From contig JAENZL010000003.1 of NCBI GenBank assembly GCA_016841265.1, positions 1-64,000 on the forward strand: a stretch of 64,000 nucleotides of DNA, read 5' to 3'. The DNA is from Methanobacteriota archaeon (GTDB lineage Archaea > Halobacteriota > Methanosarcinia > Methanosarcinales > Methanosarcinaceae). Position 1 is the first letter of the stretch; each line of letters opens with the position of its first letter. Below are positions 46,339 through 55,700 of the stretch, one piece after another. The notes under the pieces were generated by a model that saw only the letters and a program-made list of their open reading frames with translations, had not been told where the DNA came from and did not search any database. The position numbers were made by a program, and so were the translations under genes.

Positions 46339-48042
46339 TCAAAGCTTTTTCCGCTGCTGGGAATAGACCCTTTCGATCCGCTGGATGCTGTCGGCTTCAT
46401 CAGGGGCTTTATCGTCTCGGATGCGGATGAAACGGGGGAAGCGCATGGCGAAACCCGAATCGTAGTTAGGGCTCTTCTGTATTTCTTCGAAAGCAATTTC
46501 AACCACTACTTTTGGCCGGACGGCAAAGACTCCTCCGGCTTCCCCGCCCATGAGCCCGGAGAGCATTTCTGTGAGCTCTTTTAGCTGTTCGTCACTCAGG
46601 CCGGTGCCTACCTTGCCGATTTGCAGGAAGCGGGTTGTATCGGGGTCGTAGCAGCCGACTGTGTATGAGCCTATAAGGTTTGCCCGTCTCCCGAAACCCC
46701 ATTCGGCACCGATAACCACAAGGTCAAGGGTCTCCATGAGGGGCTTTTTCTTGAGCCAGTTCTTACCGCGTTTTCCCGGGGAATAAATGGAATCCGGATT
46801 TTTGACCATTATGCCTTCGTGCCCGGAATCCAGGGCTTCCTGATAGATCTTTTCCACAAGTTCTAGATCGCCTGTGATGACCTGCTCGTCTACGGAAATG
46901 GACTTCGAGTTTTCAACCGAACTTTCCACGCAGGACCTGAGGGCTTTTCGCCGTTCGCGGAGGGGGAGGTAGATAAGGGTCTCCCCGTTCAGGTACATGA
47001 TGTCAAAGAGATTGAGTTGAATCGGAATAGAGGCGGCTTTCTCAGCCACGTCATACTTGCGCCGGAAACGCTTCAGGATCTCCTGAAAAGCCCTCGGTTT
47101 GCCGTCTTCTGCCACAGCTACGGCTTCCCCGTCCAGGATTGCGGAGTCAGCTTTTACATGCTTCCGGACGATGTCCACAAGGTCGGGGAGGGAGTTTGTT
47201 ACATTTTCGAGTTTCCTTGAGAAAATGGTTACCGAATCTCTGTCCTTGTGGATCTGGACCCTGGCCCCGTCAAACTTCCATTCGATTGCAGCTTCCTTCA
47301 TGTCCCTTATATCAGTCTCGATGTTCGGGCTTATCTGGGAGAGCATCATCTTGATGGGGCGGTTTATTTCGATCCCGAGCATTTTCAGGCCCTCAACGCC
47401 TTTGGTTTTGGCTGCGGCAGCCACATCCCCGAGGTCGTTCGTGACCATAAAAGCTTGTTCCACAACATCTGCAGGCACATTGAAAGCCTTTGCAATAGCA
47501 TCCCTGACGACGCCTTCCCCAACTCCGATGCGCAGTTCTTCAAGGGCGAGGCGGGCGATGTACTTTGCTTCCCTGGGGTTGGAAGAGTTGAAAAGAAACT
47601 GGAGGTTTTTGATTTTCAAGTTCTGGGACCCTTTTCCCGTGGCTTCGGAAGCGGTAATGAAACGCTGGTAGACTTCGGAGATGGAAAATTCGGACTCTTC
47701 TTCCAGGAAAGAAGTAAAAGTGACCTGGTTTTTCTTCTTTTCCTTCAGGATCAGGAGGGCTGTCTCTCCTATGTCCCCTGTGGTCCGGATTAGGGCTTCA
47801 ATACTCTTTACCGACATCCCCGACGCTTTCGAGAGTGCCATATAAAGGAGGCTGGTCCCGATCCCCAGCTGTTTTCCTGTCCAGGCAGGGAAAACTTCAC
47901 TCATGATGAAGTGGGTTGCCAGGGGCAATTCTTCAACTTCCACTTTCTGTAGAAATTCCGCAACCTTATTTGTGGTTTCTATGGTACTCGATATCTTCTC
48001 GATGGCCTGGCATGTTTCTGCAAATTCCCTGAAGCTCGTCAT
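46339..48042 (-). CDS. lig: ATP-dependent DNA ligase
   Basis: A 567-aa archaeal replicative DNA ligase. Helical DNA-binding domain about 1-225; adenylation domain with the nucleotidyl-lysine motif EWKFDGARV (Lys256), ILDGEAVAV and later [12 protein letters not shown] and WLKKKPLM. The OB-fold domain ends in [15 protein letters not shown]. It seals nicks during replication and repair using ATP. Length and motif order are normal. It lies 96 bases downstream of the homoserine dehydrogenase stop, on the same strand. Confidence 0.95.
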   Translation of the reverse strand: MTSFREFAETCQAIEKISSTIETTNKVAEFLQKVEVEELPLATHFIMSEVFPAWTGKQLGIGTSLLYMALSKASGMSVKSIEALIRTTGDIGETALLILKEKKKNQVTFTSFLEEESEFSISEVYQRFITASEATGKGSQNLKIKNLQFLFNSSNPREAKYIARLALEELRIGVGEGVVRDAIAKAFNVPADVVEQAFMVTNDLGDVAAAAKTKGVEGLKMLGIEINRPIKMMLSQISPNIETDIRDMKEAAIEWKFDGARVQIHKDRDSVTIFSRKLENVTNSLPDLVDIVRKHVKADSAILDGEAVAVAEDGKPRAFQEILKRFRRKYDVAEKAASIPIQLNLFDIMYLNGETLIYLPLRERRKALRSCVESSVENSKSISVDEQVITGDLELVEKIYQEALDSGHEGIMVKNPDSIYSPGKRGKNWLKKKPLMETLDLVVIGAEWGFGRRANLIGSYTVGCYDPDTTRFLQIGKVGTGLSDEQLKELTEMLSGLMGGEAGGVFAVRPKVVVEIAFEEIQKSPNYDSGFAMRFPRFIRIRDDKAPDEADSIQRIERVYSQQRKKL

Positions 48043-48138
48043 GGTCCCAGCAGCTTTTATTTTTTTGGTTTAGCGATGTGTTAGCTATTTTAGCTCTTCA
48101 GGCATCCGGATTTTGATCCGCAGCCTTCCCGTTTTCGT

Positions 48139-49137
48139 TCACTGCTCCCTGTAAATCGAGACAAGGTCACTGAGAATTGCACTTGCAGTCTCCACAGAGC
48201 CGGCACCCTTGCCTGTTACAGTGATTTCTCCTGCAAGTTCGGTATCCAGGGAAGCCACATTGAGGGTCCCTCCAACAGCCAGGGGGTGGTTAATGGGAAC
48301 AAGCCTGGGAGCCACATGGATCCGGTCCCTGCTGACCTCCCCTATGAGTTTGATCACGTGTCCGTTTTCGTAAGCCATTTCCAGGGCTTCGGGAGTGATT
48401 TTCGTGATTCCCGTAACGTCGACATCCCCATAGGTGGTGTCCAGCCCGAAGATAGCGTTTGCAAGGATTACGAGTTTACAGGCGGTATCGATTCCTTCCA
48501 CATCGTAAGTCGGATCTGTCTCCGCAATCCCGAGTTCCATGGACTCGGCAAGGATGTCGGTGTAACTTGCTCTTTCTTCCAGCATCCTTGTCAGGATATA
48601 GTTACAGGTCCCGTTCAGGATGCCTTTAATGCTTCTGATATTGTTCCCGGCCAGGACTTCTTTTGCAAAGTTGATGACAGGCATCGAACCGCCAACAGTT
48701 GCCTCAAACCTGAACTTCGAACCTGCTGCCTTTGCGGTTTCCACCAGTTCCCGGTATTTTAGGGTAAGAGGACCCTTGTTAGAAGTAACCACATCCAGTC
48801 CTTTTTCGAAGGCTGCAAGCATGTTCTGGAGCCCGGCTCCCCCGGTTTCAATATTAGTAGGAGTGGTTTCGATTACCAGTTCATGGTCGATGGACTTGAT
48901 GACTTCAAGGCCCGTGATTTTTTCCTGGGCAACTGTTCCCTTTTCTTTTTTGCGGGCAAGGCAGTCAGCAAGGTCCACCCCTTCGGGAGAGAGGGTCGCA
49001 CCTCTAGAGTCCACTACCGCAATCACGCGGACGTCAAGGCCCATATTTTCCAGGTACTCTTTCTTCATCAGGAGCACTTCGGCTACACCCTGTCCGATCG
49101 CACCGAATCCGATTATGGAACAGCGTACTGTTTTCAT
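48139..49137 (-). CDS. hom: homoserine dehydrogenase
   Basis: A 332-aa homoserine dehydrogenase. It reduces aspartate-semialdehyde to homoserine in methionine/threonine biosynthesis. The NAD(P) motif is [14 protein letters not shown] near 10-23, followed by TSNKGPLTL near 118-126 and the substrate-region segment [13 protein letters not shown] near 184-196, with GIDTACKL nearby. It lacks a C-terminal ACT domain; the ACT protein encoded 26 bases upstream probably provides allosteric control as a separate polypeptide. Confidence 0.93.
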   Translation of the reverse strand: MKTVRCSIIGFGAIGQGVAEVLLMKKEYLENMGLDVRVIAVVDSRGATLSPEGVDLADCLARKKEKGTVAQEKITGLEVIKSIDHELVIETTPTNIETGGAGLQNMLAAFEKGLDVVTSNKGPLTLKYRELVETAKAAGSKFRFEATVGGSMPVINFAKEVLAGNNIRSIKGILNGTCNYILTRMLEERASYTDILAESMELGIAETDPTYDVEGIDTACKLVILANAIFGLDTTYGDVDVTGITKITPEALEMAYENGHVIKLIGEVSRDRIHVAPRLVPINHPLAVGGTLNVASLDTELAGEITVTGKGAGSVETASAILSDLVSIYREQ

Positions 49138-49163
49138 TTTAAAATTCTCCTAAAATTTTTCTT

Positions 49164-49667
49164 TCAAGCCTGGACGTCTATTGGCAGGACCATCAGCAGG
49201 TCTTTCTTCGCTGACACTTCTTTCAGAATGTTGAGCGACTTCTGGATTTCCTCTTTCCCCACGGCATTGATTTTTATGAGAGCCGAAGAAAGTATATCAA
49301 TACCTGGCATGGAAAGGGTAAGGTCCGCAACCTCGGCAAACCCGGTCTTGTCTATTTCATCAATTGTATCCTGAATCCCGGTATGAACCACATGCCCTAT
49401 CAGGACCACGTTAATACTTTCCCTGAAACGGTGCTCACCGACCCTTACAACTTTGATTCCGTTCTCTTCGAGCCTTGCCTTGATGTCCGGGATATTTTCG
49501 GGTCTGGTTTCGAGTACGAGCTGCACAGGAACCGTTTTTCGGGGGGTAAGCTTCTGGTGGTGGTGCAGAACAGTTATCAGGTTAGCCCTGCATTCCGACA
49601 GAGGTTGAAGGGCTAAAAGCATCTGACCGGGCACGTCCTTTAATTCAATGTCCATGGAAACTCGCAT
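49164..49667 (-). CDS. ACT-domain regulator of homoserine dehydrogenase
   Basis: A 167-aa protein with an N-terminal ACT-like domain (MRVSMDIELKDVPGQMLLALQPLSE, then strand-rich LITVLHHHQ and LVLETRPENI) and a second alpha/beta half. The gene order ACT then hom in one operon with a 26-base gap is the known archaeal arrangement for the stand-alone allosteric regulator of homoserine dehydrogenase. It probably binds threonine or another end product. The start has an AGGGAT-type ribosome-binding site. Confidence 0.83.
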   Translation of the reverse strand: MRVSMDIELKDVPGQMLLALQPLSECRANLITVLHHHQKLTPRKTVPVQLVLETRPENIPDIKARLEENGIKVVRVGEHRFRESINVVLIGHVVHTGIQDTIDEIDKTGFAEVADLTLSMPGIDILSSALIKINAVGKEEIQKSLNILKEVSAKKDLLMVLPIDVQA

Positions 49668-49937
49668 ATTATCCCTCGGTGTAATTTCATTTATGAAGTA
49701 TCTTCAAGATATGAGAAGCAAAAAGGGTATTAACTAAAATCATAACATCTAAAAATATTTCAACTTCATCTCATCTCAAATGTATTCTATTTCAAATGTA
49801 TTCCCATACTTCCTGCTGTTAGTAGGTGAATTCAGTTATATAATTTGCTATTTTCGGTTTTTCTGAAGAAATCTCTTTCCTGGAGAGGAAGTATTAAATT
49901 AAGGGATCTTCAATCATTCAAGCGAATTTCTACTATT

Positions 49938-51125
49938 TTAGGGACTTTTCCCTTTCCTATCCTTTTTATTTCCATTATCCCTTTTTAAGACCTGCTCATC
50001 CGGAATCCTTATAATATTTCCCCTTCCTTTCTTGAATTTTTCAATCATCCCCCGCTCTTCGAGGTCCGAGAGCATCAGGCTTACCTTGGACTCGGAATAG
50101 CGGGATTTCTTTCTGAGTTCCAGCTGGGTGATCCGGTTCCCGCTCACACGGATGAGTTCCAGAACCTCCTTAAGATCTTCCGGAAGGTAAGTTTCGGGAT
50201 CCCCCATAACTTCCGGATCAGGCTCTACAGACTCCTGTGAAATTGAAGGAGGTACAGCGACTCCAGGTTCCCTCAGGACTTCCCCTGCTCCGTCTTCAGA
50301 TATTTCCTTTTCCGGACTTTTTTCTTCAAAAACTACCCCTTTCAGCCCTTCCTCTTCCGGTATATCTTCTTTCAAGGTCTCCACTCCGGGTCCCTGAACA
50401 TTTGTCCCGGGCCCCCGAGCCTCTTCTTCAACAGCCTGTAAAACAGGAGAGTCAGAACCCTGTTTTGGGAATTCTTCAAAAGTTCCGCCATTTTTTCCTG
50501 ACTCTTCTAAGTTTTCGGATTCGGTCCCGGATTCGGTCCCGGATTCATATTCCTTCCCGAGAGCCCCTGGTTGTACTCTGCTTTTGCCACCCGGAGATTT
50601 TTGTAAATTATTTGACATATCCAGAGGTTTCCTGGGACCTTTTTTCCAGAAATAACCGGCAATTAACAGAGCGCAGAGAGTGAGTAGTATGAATGCGTAG
50701 ATGCTGTTCCTGGAGCTTTCTTCGGTTACAAGCTCCGTTTCTTCAAAATCCTGATCAAAGTCTGCAAATTCGCTCTGGTCCAGAAGTTCTTCCTCGTAGG
50801 TGGGAAACAGGAGAAGGTCAAGCACATAATCCCCGTTCTCGGTAATAGTTACCGTCTCCTCTGCCGCATACACTACAGTCCCCCCTTCAAAATAGCTTGC
50901 CGCTATAAGGTAGCTTCCCGGCGTCAGGTTGAAGGAATATACCGCATCAGACGCAACAAAATACTGTTCGGGGGTGGAATTTACTTCAACAACTGCGTTT
51001 TCGAGCGGCTCGAAACTGTACCACTCGTAAACAGTCCCATGCACTGTGGCAGCAAGAGCGTCTCCTGGGATGAGCAGGAGGAAAAAAAACATACAACCGA
51101 TTGTGCAGAACTTTTTAAAATTCAC
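49938..51125 (-). CDS. membrane-anchored winged-helix regulator with extracellular carboxypeptidase-regulatory-like domain
   Basis: A 395-aa protein. A signal peptide/anchor (1-25, ending LAA) and a beta-sandwich of carboxypeptidase-regulatory type (about 26-108; VHGTVYEW, NAVVEVNS, YSFNLTPGSYLIAASY) are followed by one membrane helix (about 143-162). A long acidic Pro/Glu/Gly-rich linker leads to a C-terminal winged helix (about 315-385; ELIRVSGNRITQLELRKKS, SKVSLMLSDLEERGMIEKF). This design matches the archaeal membrane-associated transcriptional regulators of the COG2512 type. It may sense an outer-surface signal, but its target genes are unknown; the duplicated secreted-protein locus begins divergently 220 bases away. 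Confidence 0.8.
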   Translation of the reverse strand: MNFKKFCTIGCMFFFLLLIPGDALAATVHGTVYEWYSFEPLENAVVEVNSTPEQYFVASDAVYSFNLTPGSYLIAASYFEGGTVVYAAEETVTITENGDYVLDLLLFPTYEEELLDQSEFADFDQDFEETELVTEESSRNSIYAFILLTLCALLIAGYFWKKGPRKPLDMSNNLQKSPGGKSRVQPGALGKEYESGTESGTESENLEESGKNGGTFEEFPKQGSDSPVLQAVEEEARGPGTNVQGPGVETLKEDIPEEEGLKGVVFEEKSPEKEISEDGAGEVLREPGVAVPPSISQESVEPDPEVMGDPETYLPEDLKEVLELIRVSGNRITQLELRKKSRYSESKVSLMLSDLEERGMIEKFKKGRGNIIRIPDEQVLKRDNGNKKDRKGKSP

Positions 51126-51348
51126 GCAGTGTTAAATGGGTTTTTAACATAAATCTTTTGCTTTCCTCACGTGATGTCCACAATATAAAGGCATAATAAA
51201 GTTTTATATTTCAAATACGGGCATAATCAAGCTTTAAAACTACTGTGTTTTAACTCATCAAGTGTTTTTCAGAAAGTATGCTTATATTTTCTCCTTTCCA
51301 ATAGAGCATCAGTTACAAAATTATGAAAGATTAAATGGAGGCAGTCAG

Positions 51349-52452
51349 ATGGAAAAATCAAATAAAGTAATACGGTATGTATCATGTTTCACCGTCTTAC
51401 TTATTCTCCTCAGTATCCTGCCGGCTACCGCCTTTGCCGGGAACGACAAGGCAGTGAATGGAGCTGAGAACGGGAAGTCATGGAAAGTAGCAGATTCCGA
51501 AGGTTCAAACACTGAAGAGGATGCAGATACTGAAGAGGAAGTAGACGATGAAGATTCAGCTTCCGAACCTCTCAATAAAAAGGAATTGATACAGCAAAGG
51601 GTCCTGGAAAAGAAACAGTTTAAAGAACAAATCCAGATCCAGAAAAGAGAATATCAGGATGCAAAAGGGGCTTTTCTCAGGATTCGGAGCCAGATCCGGG
51701 CTGGAGAATTTGGGGAGTCGGAAAGGGAAGTTACCAGGGCATATCTTACCTCAAGCATCGACTACATGATAGCCCACCTCGAGAACATAATATACAACCT
51801 TGAGCAGTCAAACAGCAACAGTACAGAAGAAAGAATTGACGCTATTGAAGAACAGATAGACCAGCTTGAGGAAGAAAAAGAAGATATTGAAAATGCAGAT
51901 GACCTCGAAGAATTCGCAAATTCTGCCACATCCGTAAGGGGAGTCTGGAACAACGCCAGGAAAAACGCATCTCTCGAAGCAGGCCAGACTGTCAGTGAGA
52001 AAATGGAGGAATCCCTGGACAAGTCCGAATCCCTCTCAGAGGTGCTCCGCGATAGAATCCAGATTCTGAAAGGAAACACCGAGGATACCGAGGAACTCGA
52101 TGAGCTGGAGGAAATGGAAGACAAACTTGACCAGTACGACGATTTAATGGAAGAAGCCCGGAAAAAGCAGGAAGAAGCCAAAGAAACCTACCGGACGGAA
52201 AATCCAGATGAAGAGGAAATGGAAGAAGCAAACAACCAGTTGCGTGAAGCTCTTGGCATCATAAACGAAGCAAACGATCTATTGAAAGAAATCTTTAACG
52301 AACTGAAAGAATACGAAACCGAAGATAACAACGAAGAAACTGGTTCTGACAACCTAAGTTCAAATGAAACAGATGGCAATTCAACCGGCAATTCAACCGG
52401 CAATTCAACCGGCAATTCAACCGACGATGCAAACAATGAAACCGGGATCTAA
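51349..52452 (+). CDS. secreted coiled-coil protein (intact copy)
   Basis: A 367-aa exported protein. The signal peptide is MEKSNKVIRYVSCFTVLLIL... with a cut near AFAG. An acidic linker and then long charged coiled coils with ERxxxEEQ-type heptads (about 80-335) follow. The C-terminus is Asn/Ser/Thr-rich with GNSTGNSTGNST repeats, likely glycosylation sites. ATG 51349 is chosen because GGAGGCAG precedes it; a longer frame from 51262 would hide the signal peptide. The gene immediately precedes a small lipoprotein gene. The pair is duplicated at 53219-54788. Family not recognised. Confidence 0.78.
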   Translation: MEKSNKVIRYVSCFTVLLILLSILPATAFAGNDKAVNGAENGKSWKVADSEGSNTEEDADTEEEVDDEDSASEPLNKKELIQQRVLEKKQFKEQIQIQKREYQDAKGAFLRIRSQIRAGEFGESEREVTRAYLTSSIDYMIAHLENIIYNLEQSNSNSTEERIDAIEEQIDQLEEEKEDIENADDLEEFANSATSVRGVWNNARKNASLEAGQTVSEKMEESLDKSESLSEVLRDRIQILKGNTEDTEELDELEEMEDKLDQYDDLMEEARKKQEEAKETYRTENPDEEEMEEANNQLREALGIINEANDLLKEIFNELKEYETEDNNEETGSDNLSSNETDGNSTGNSTGNSTGNSTDDANNETGI

Positions 52453-52463
52453 GGAGGAATTCA

Positions 52464-52727
52464 ATGGTTAAATTTGCTCACCTGCTGATCCTTTCTGCCC
52501 TTATGGTCTGGATTGTAGGTTCCGGATGCGTCGGGAACGATGCTGCTGAAGTCGAAGAATCGGAAATTAACTCCGATGCTGTTAAAGCAGGAGAAGAAGC
52601 CCAGGATGCGAGAGATCTGGAACTTAATGAAGCAGAAATTCTGGAACTTGATGCAGATATGGCAGAACTCGAGGCTCTGCTCGAAAATGTGAGCCTTGAG
52701 GAAGACATCGTGATTGAAGATCTGTAA
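52464..52727 (+). CDS. small lipoprotein (intact copy)
   Basis: An 87-aa protein with a lipoprotein signal: hydrophobic MVKFAHLLILSALMVWIVG then the lipobox SGCVG with the modifiable Cys23. The mature part is acidic and helical (ELDADMAELEALLENVSLEED), probably a short coiled coil. A GGAGG ribosome-binding site lies in the 11-base gap after the coiled-coil gene, so the two are co-expressed. They may form a surface complex. Its paralog at 54522 has a nonsense codon. Confidence 0.75.
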   Translation: MVKFAHLLILSALMVWIVGSGCVGNDAAEVEESEINSDAVKAGEEAQDARDLELNEAEILELDADMAELEALLENVSLEEDIVIEDL

Positions 52728-53218
52728 AAAGGTATATCCCACCTGCAAAAACAGAACCTCAAAAATATAATCTTAAAAACAGATATATATAGTGACAAGA
52801 CCTTTACCAAAAAAGAAAAGATGTTTTTCAAGTGAAAACGGTCTTTTCTTTATTTTTAATTTTTTGGACATATTTTTTCCTGAGCTTCTTTCTGTTTTCA
52901 GGCTTTATAACTTCTTTTCTGGGGACTCACTCTACCGGGTACTTTATCTCTACTGACATTTCCCTCGGGCGTCGCCCGGGGTAGAGGGGCCTGGAGACGA
53001 GAGTTAAAGGTATGGAATAAATTTTTATGAAAAAATTGAGGAAACTACAGGGGAGATATAAAATTCAATGTATATTCAAGTTTTGTCAGGGAAATAAAAA
53101 AACTATCAAGCTTTAAAATCTGCCTGATTCGGTTTATCAAGCGTTATCAGGAAAGTATGCTTATATTTTCCTCTCCCCAATAAAACAGCATTCACAAAAC
53201 ATTAAGTGGGGGAGTTAG
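52728..53218. other. spacer between the duplicated units, with structured patch
   Basis: The right part (53100-53218) matches the upstream region of the first copy (51215-51348), showing that the duplication includes the promoter and leader: both share GAAAGTATGCTTATATTTTC. A GC-rich structured stretch at 52930-52990 is listed separately. No gene is seen. Confidence 0.6.
52930..52990. other. GC-rich inverted repeats, possible RNA structure
   Basis: CTCTACCGGG near 52930-52939 pairs with CCCGGGGTAGAG near 52976-52987 (a two-base bulge). Inside it lies CGGGCGTCGCCCG at 52965-52977, which can form a tight hairpin. The patch stands out in AT-rich DNA after the first lipoprotein gene and may be a terminator-type or regulatory RNA structure. 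Confidence 0.4.
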
Positions 53219-54379
53219 ACGAAATCAAGAAAAGCAATACGATATTTATCTTATTTAACTGTCGTACTTCTCATTTTTAGCACCCTGCCAGTAACTGCCT
53301 TTGCAGGGAATGGAGCCGTAAGTGGAGGTAGTGAAAATGGCCAGCAGGGTGGTGGAACTGATAACTCCCAGCAGGGAGGCGGAACCGATAACGCCCAGCA
53401 GGGTGGTGGAACTGATAACTCCCAGCAGGGAGGCGGAACCGATAACGCCCAGCAGGGTGGCGGAACCGATAACGCCCAGCAGGGAAGTGACAACGCACAG
53501 TCAGGGGGCAGTGATGGTGGAAATGGAACCGGAAACGGAGCCACCATACAGTCCGGGGAGCAGGAAAGAACCAGAATCCAGGAAATGGAACAACTCAGGG
53601 AAAGAACCCAGGAAATGGAGCAGCAAAGAGAGCTGATGAGGGAACAGCTTCAGATTTGCAAAAGCGATTACCAGGATGCAAAGGGAGACTTCCTCAGGAT
53701 AAGGGACCGGATCCGGACCGAACAATTTGGGGACCCTGAGAGGGAAACTACCAGACTATATCTTAACGCAAGCGTCTGCTATATGATCGCCCAGCTTGAA
53801 AATGTGCAGTATAACCTGAATAACTCCAATGGCTCCGGCAAGGATGCAAGAATTTCCGGGATTGAAAACCGGATAATCCAGCTGAAGGCGGAACAGGAAA
53901 ACATTGAAAATGCCGAAGAAATTGAAGATTTCGCCATCGTGTCCAAATCCGTAAACGGCACCTGGAATAATGCCCGGAAAGACGCAGCTTTCGGCGCAGG
54001 ACAGGCAGTAAGTGAAAGGTTAGACAAATCCCTCGACAAATCCGAAGCTCTTTCAGACAGGCTTGATGACAGAGTCCAGCAATTGAACGAAAACGGTGTG
54101 GACACCACAGAACTTGAGGACAAACTAATCCTGTATAATGAACTGACAGGATATGCCCGGGAAAAACATACAGAGGCCAATGTCATATACCAGAACGAAA
54201 AGGCAACCGGAGAAGACCTGGAGAATGCAAATGACCTCCTGCGTGACTCCCTGGACAATGTCAACGAAGCGAATCAGGTTCTTAAAGATATCTTCAACGA
54301 ACTGAAGCAGTATGGGATTGGAGACCAAGATCAGGTGAAGCAACAAGATCAGGACCAAATACAGGGCCGTACCCGGTGA
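53219..54379 (+). pseudogene. secreted coiled-coil protein, decaying paralog with ACG start and frameshift
   Basis: Second copy of the gene at 51349. An open frame of 386 codons runs from an ACG at 53219, where the paralog has ATG, at the proper distance from a GGGGGAG ribosome-binding site. It encodes a full signal peptide ending LPVTAFAG, a Gly/Gln repeat region (QQGGGTDN units), and the same coiled coil. There is no ATG, GTG or TTG start before the signal-peptide end; the first in-frame ATG (53585) would give a 264-aa cytoplasmic protein. Near the 3' end a 41-bp duplication shifts the frame and creates the TGA at 54377. It may be weakly translated from ACG or be a pseudogene. Confidence 0.7.
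53335..53490 (+). repeat. 30-bp coding repeat (QQGGGTDN units)
   Basis: A segment reading CAGCAGGG(T/A)GG(T/C)GGAAC(T/C)GATAAC repeats about six times in the N-terminal part of the decaying coiled-coil gene. It encodes alternating QQGGGTDNS and QQGGGTDNA. The intact paralog has no such block. Confidence 0.8.
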
Positions 54380-54416
54380 AGCAACAAGATCAGGACCAAA
54401 CACAGGACCTGGACCA
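54335..54416 (+). repeat. 41-bp tandem duplication that shifts the frame
   Basis: The copy at 54335-54375 and the copy from 54376 both begin GTGAAGCAACAAGATCAGGA. Since 41 is not a multiple of three, the second copy is out of frame and the TGA at 54377-54379 ends the gene. Read in the frame of the first copy, the second would continue as VKQQDQDQTQDLDQDQIQSQ to a TAG. Confidence 0.85.
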
Positions 54417-54521
54417 GGATCAAATCCAGAGTCAGGCCTAGATGAAAGATCAAGACCAGCTGAAAGATCAAGAAATGATTAATAACGAAAATGAGGAATT
54501 CGAGAATTAAGGAGGCATTTA

Positions 54522-54788
54522 ATGGTCAAGTTAACTCATCTGCTTATCCTCTCTGCGTTAATGACCTGTATTGTGGGATCCGGCTGCGTTGGGGATGATG
54601 CCTCTTAAGTGGAGGGATTCGAACAAGACTCAAAAGCTGCTGAAGCAGGGGAAGAAGCCGGAAATTCTTCCGGGGAACTGGAGATTAATGAAACTGAAAT
54701 TCAGGAACTTGGAGCAGAAATCGCAGAACTCAAGGCTCTTCTTGAAAATGCGAGTCTTGAGGAAGACATAGTGATTGAAGAACTGTAA
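54522..54788 (+). pseudogene. small lipoprotein, nonsense-mutated paralog
   Basis: Second copy of the lipoprotein at 52464, with GGAGG ribosome-binding site and ATG. Signal and lipobox (CIVGSGCVG) are intact, but codon 29 is TAA (54606-54608) where the intact copy has GAA. The same frame then continues to the family ending (ELKALLENASLEEDIVIEEL) and stops at 54788. As written it would yield only a 28-residue lipopeptide. TAA is not the pyrrolysine codon, so readthrough by that route is not expected. Confidence 0.82.
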
Positions 54789-54902
54789 CAAATATATTCT
54801 TCCTTAAATCACATAACATGAAATCACAGAAACTCAAAAACAAAAATAGAAAAAAAGGACAAAAGGGGCAGTAAGGGATAAAACCCAACCAAAAGACCCT
54901 TC

Positions 54903-55229
54903 TCACTTGAAAAACATCTTTTCTTTGTTTTTCATTTTCCGGACTTCTTCTTCCAGGGTTGCGATTCTGGCTTCAAGTTCCTGTACATCTTTTCTGGAAA
55001 TAAAATCGGCTTTTGAGATAGTTTCCTGAATTTTCTCGGAAATTTTCTTCTCAAGATCGTTTTTCTGTTTTTTGCTCTCTTCGAGCATATCCATAACCAG
55101 TTTTTTGCCTTCTTCCTTATTTATGTCCCCTTTATCGACCAGATCCTTTACGAGCACATCGATCTTTTCTTCGGTCATTGCACAGAGGCCGGCCCCTATG
55201 AGCCCCAGTTTTTTGATGGAGTTTTTCAT
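54903..55229 (-). CDS. phasin-like / polyhydroxyalkanoate granule-associated-type coiled-coil protein
   Basis: A 108-aa helical protein. It begins MKNSIKKLGLIGAGLCAMTEE, a hydrophobic patch, then heptad-rich KIDVLVKDLVDKGDINKEEGKK and a coiled-coil tail ELEARIATLEEEVRKM. This pattern matches the phasin-like family (KLVDKGxxxxEEGKxLVxEL). Such proteins coat granules or interact with membranes in bacteria; in archaea the role is unknown. An AGGTG ribosome-binding site precedes the ATG. Confidence 0.7.
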   Translation of the reverse strand: MKNSIKKLGLIGAGLCAMTEEKIDVLVKDLVDKGDINKEEGKKLVMDMLEESKKQKNDLEKKISEKIQETISKADFISRKDVQELEARIATLEEEVRKMKNKEKMFFK

Positions 55230-55298
55230 ATTAACACCTGGATTGGAATTATTAATCTTGATCTAATTATTTGCATGATAATGGGTAATTCCCAAAGA

Positions 55299-55568
55299 TC
55301 AGGAGGCTTTTTTGCCTTCTTCCCTGCTCTCAAGCCTGTCTATTATTTTCGGCCAGAGGGACATTGAAATGATCATGGTTATCACAAAGACAAAAATGGC
55401 ACCTGCCGCCATATCCACCTGGGTGAAGGACATGTCCCCCCGAATTATATTGGTCAGGATCGCCCCTAATAAAAAAAGGTTTAAGAGCACTATCGAGGTT
55501 GCAAAGCTTGCAAGGAGTACAAGTCTTGTCCTTTTGTCCTTCGGTCCGAATTTCACCATGGGGATCAC
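55299..55568 (-). CDS. small two-helix membrane protein
   Basis: An 89-aa protein with two clear hydrophobic helices (about 16-38, VLLASFATSIVLLNLFLLGA, and about 52-74, AAGAIFVFVITMIISMSLW) and a charged tail ending EEGKKAS. The start is GTG 55568 or ATG 55559 (MVKFGPKDKRTR); neither has a strong ribosome-binding site. It follows CopA on the same strand, across 130 bases. Family not recognised. Confidence 0.6.
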   Translation of the reverse strand: MIPMVKFGPKDKRTRLVLLASFATSIVLLNLFLLGAILTNIIRGDMSFTQVDMAAGAIFVFVITMIISMSLWPKIIDRLESREEGKKAS

Positions 55569-55700
55569 ATTTTCGCTTTAAAGATTGGTTATCTAAAAAT
55601 TGTTAAAGATATAATCGTTCCGGACATCTTCCTTAAATCATTTCTTCCTTAAATCATTTCTTCCTTAAATTATTGAACCATAGAAGTATCCACCCTGAAA

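Noticed and set aside
54522-54788. Readthrough by pyrrolysine in the lipoprotein copy
   Set aside because: The interrupting codon is TAA, not TAG, so pyrrolysine insertion is not expected. Nonsense mutation is the simpler reading.
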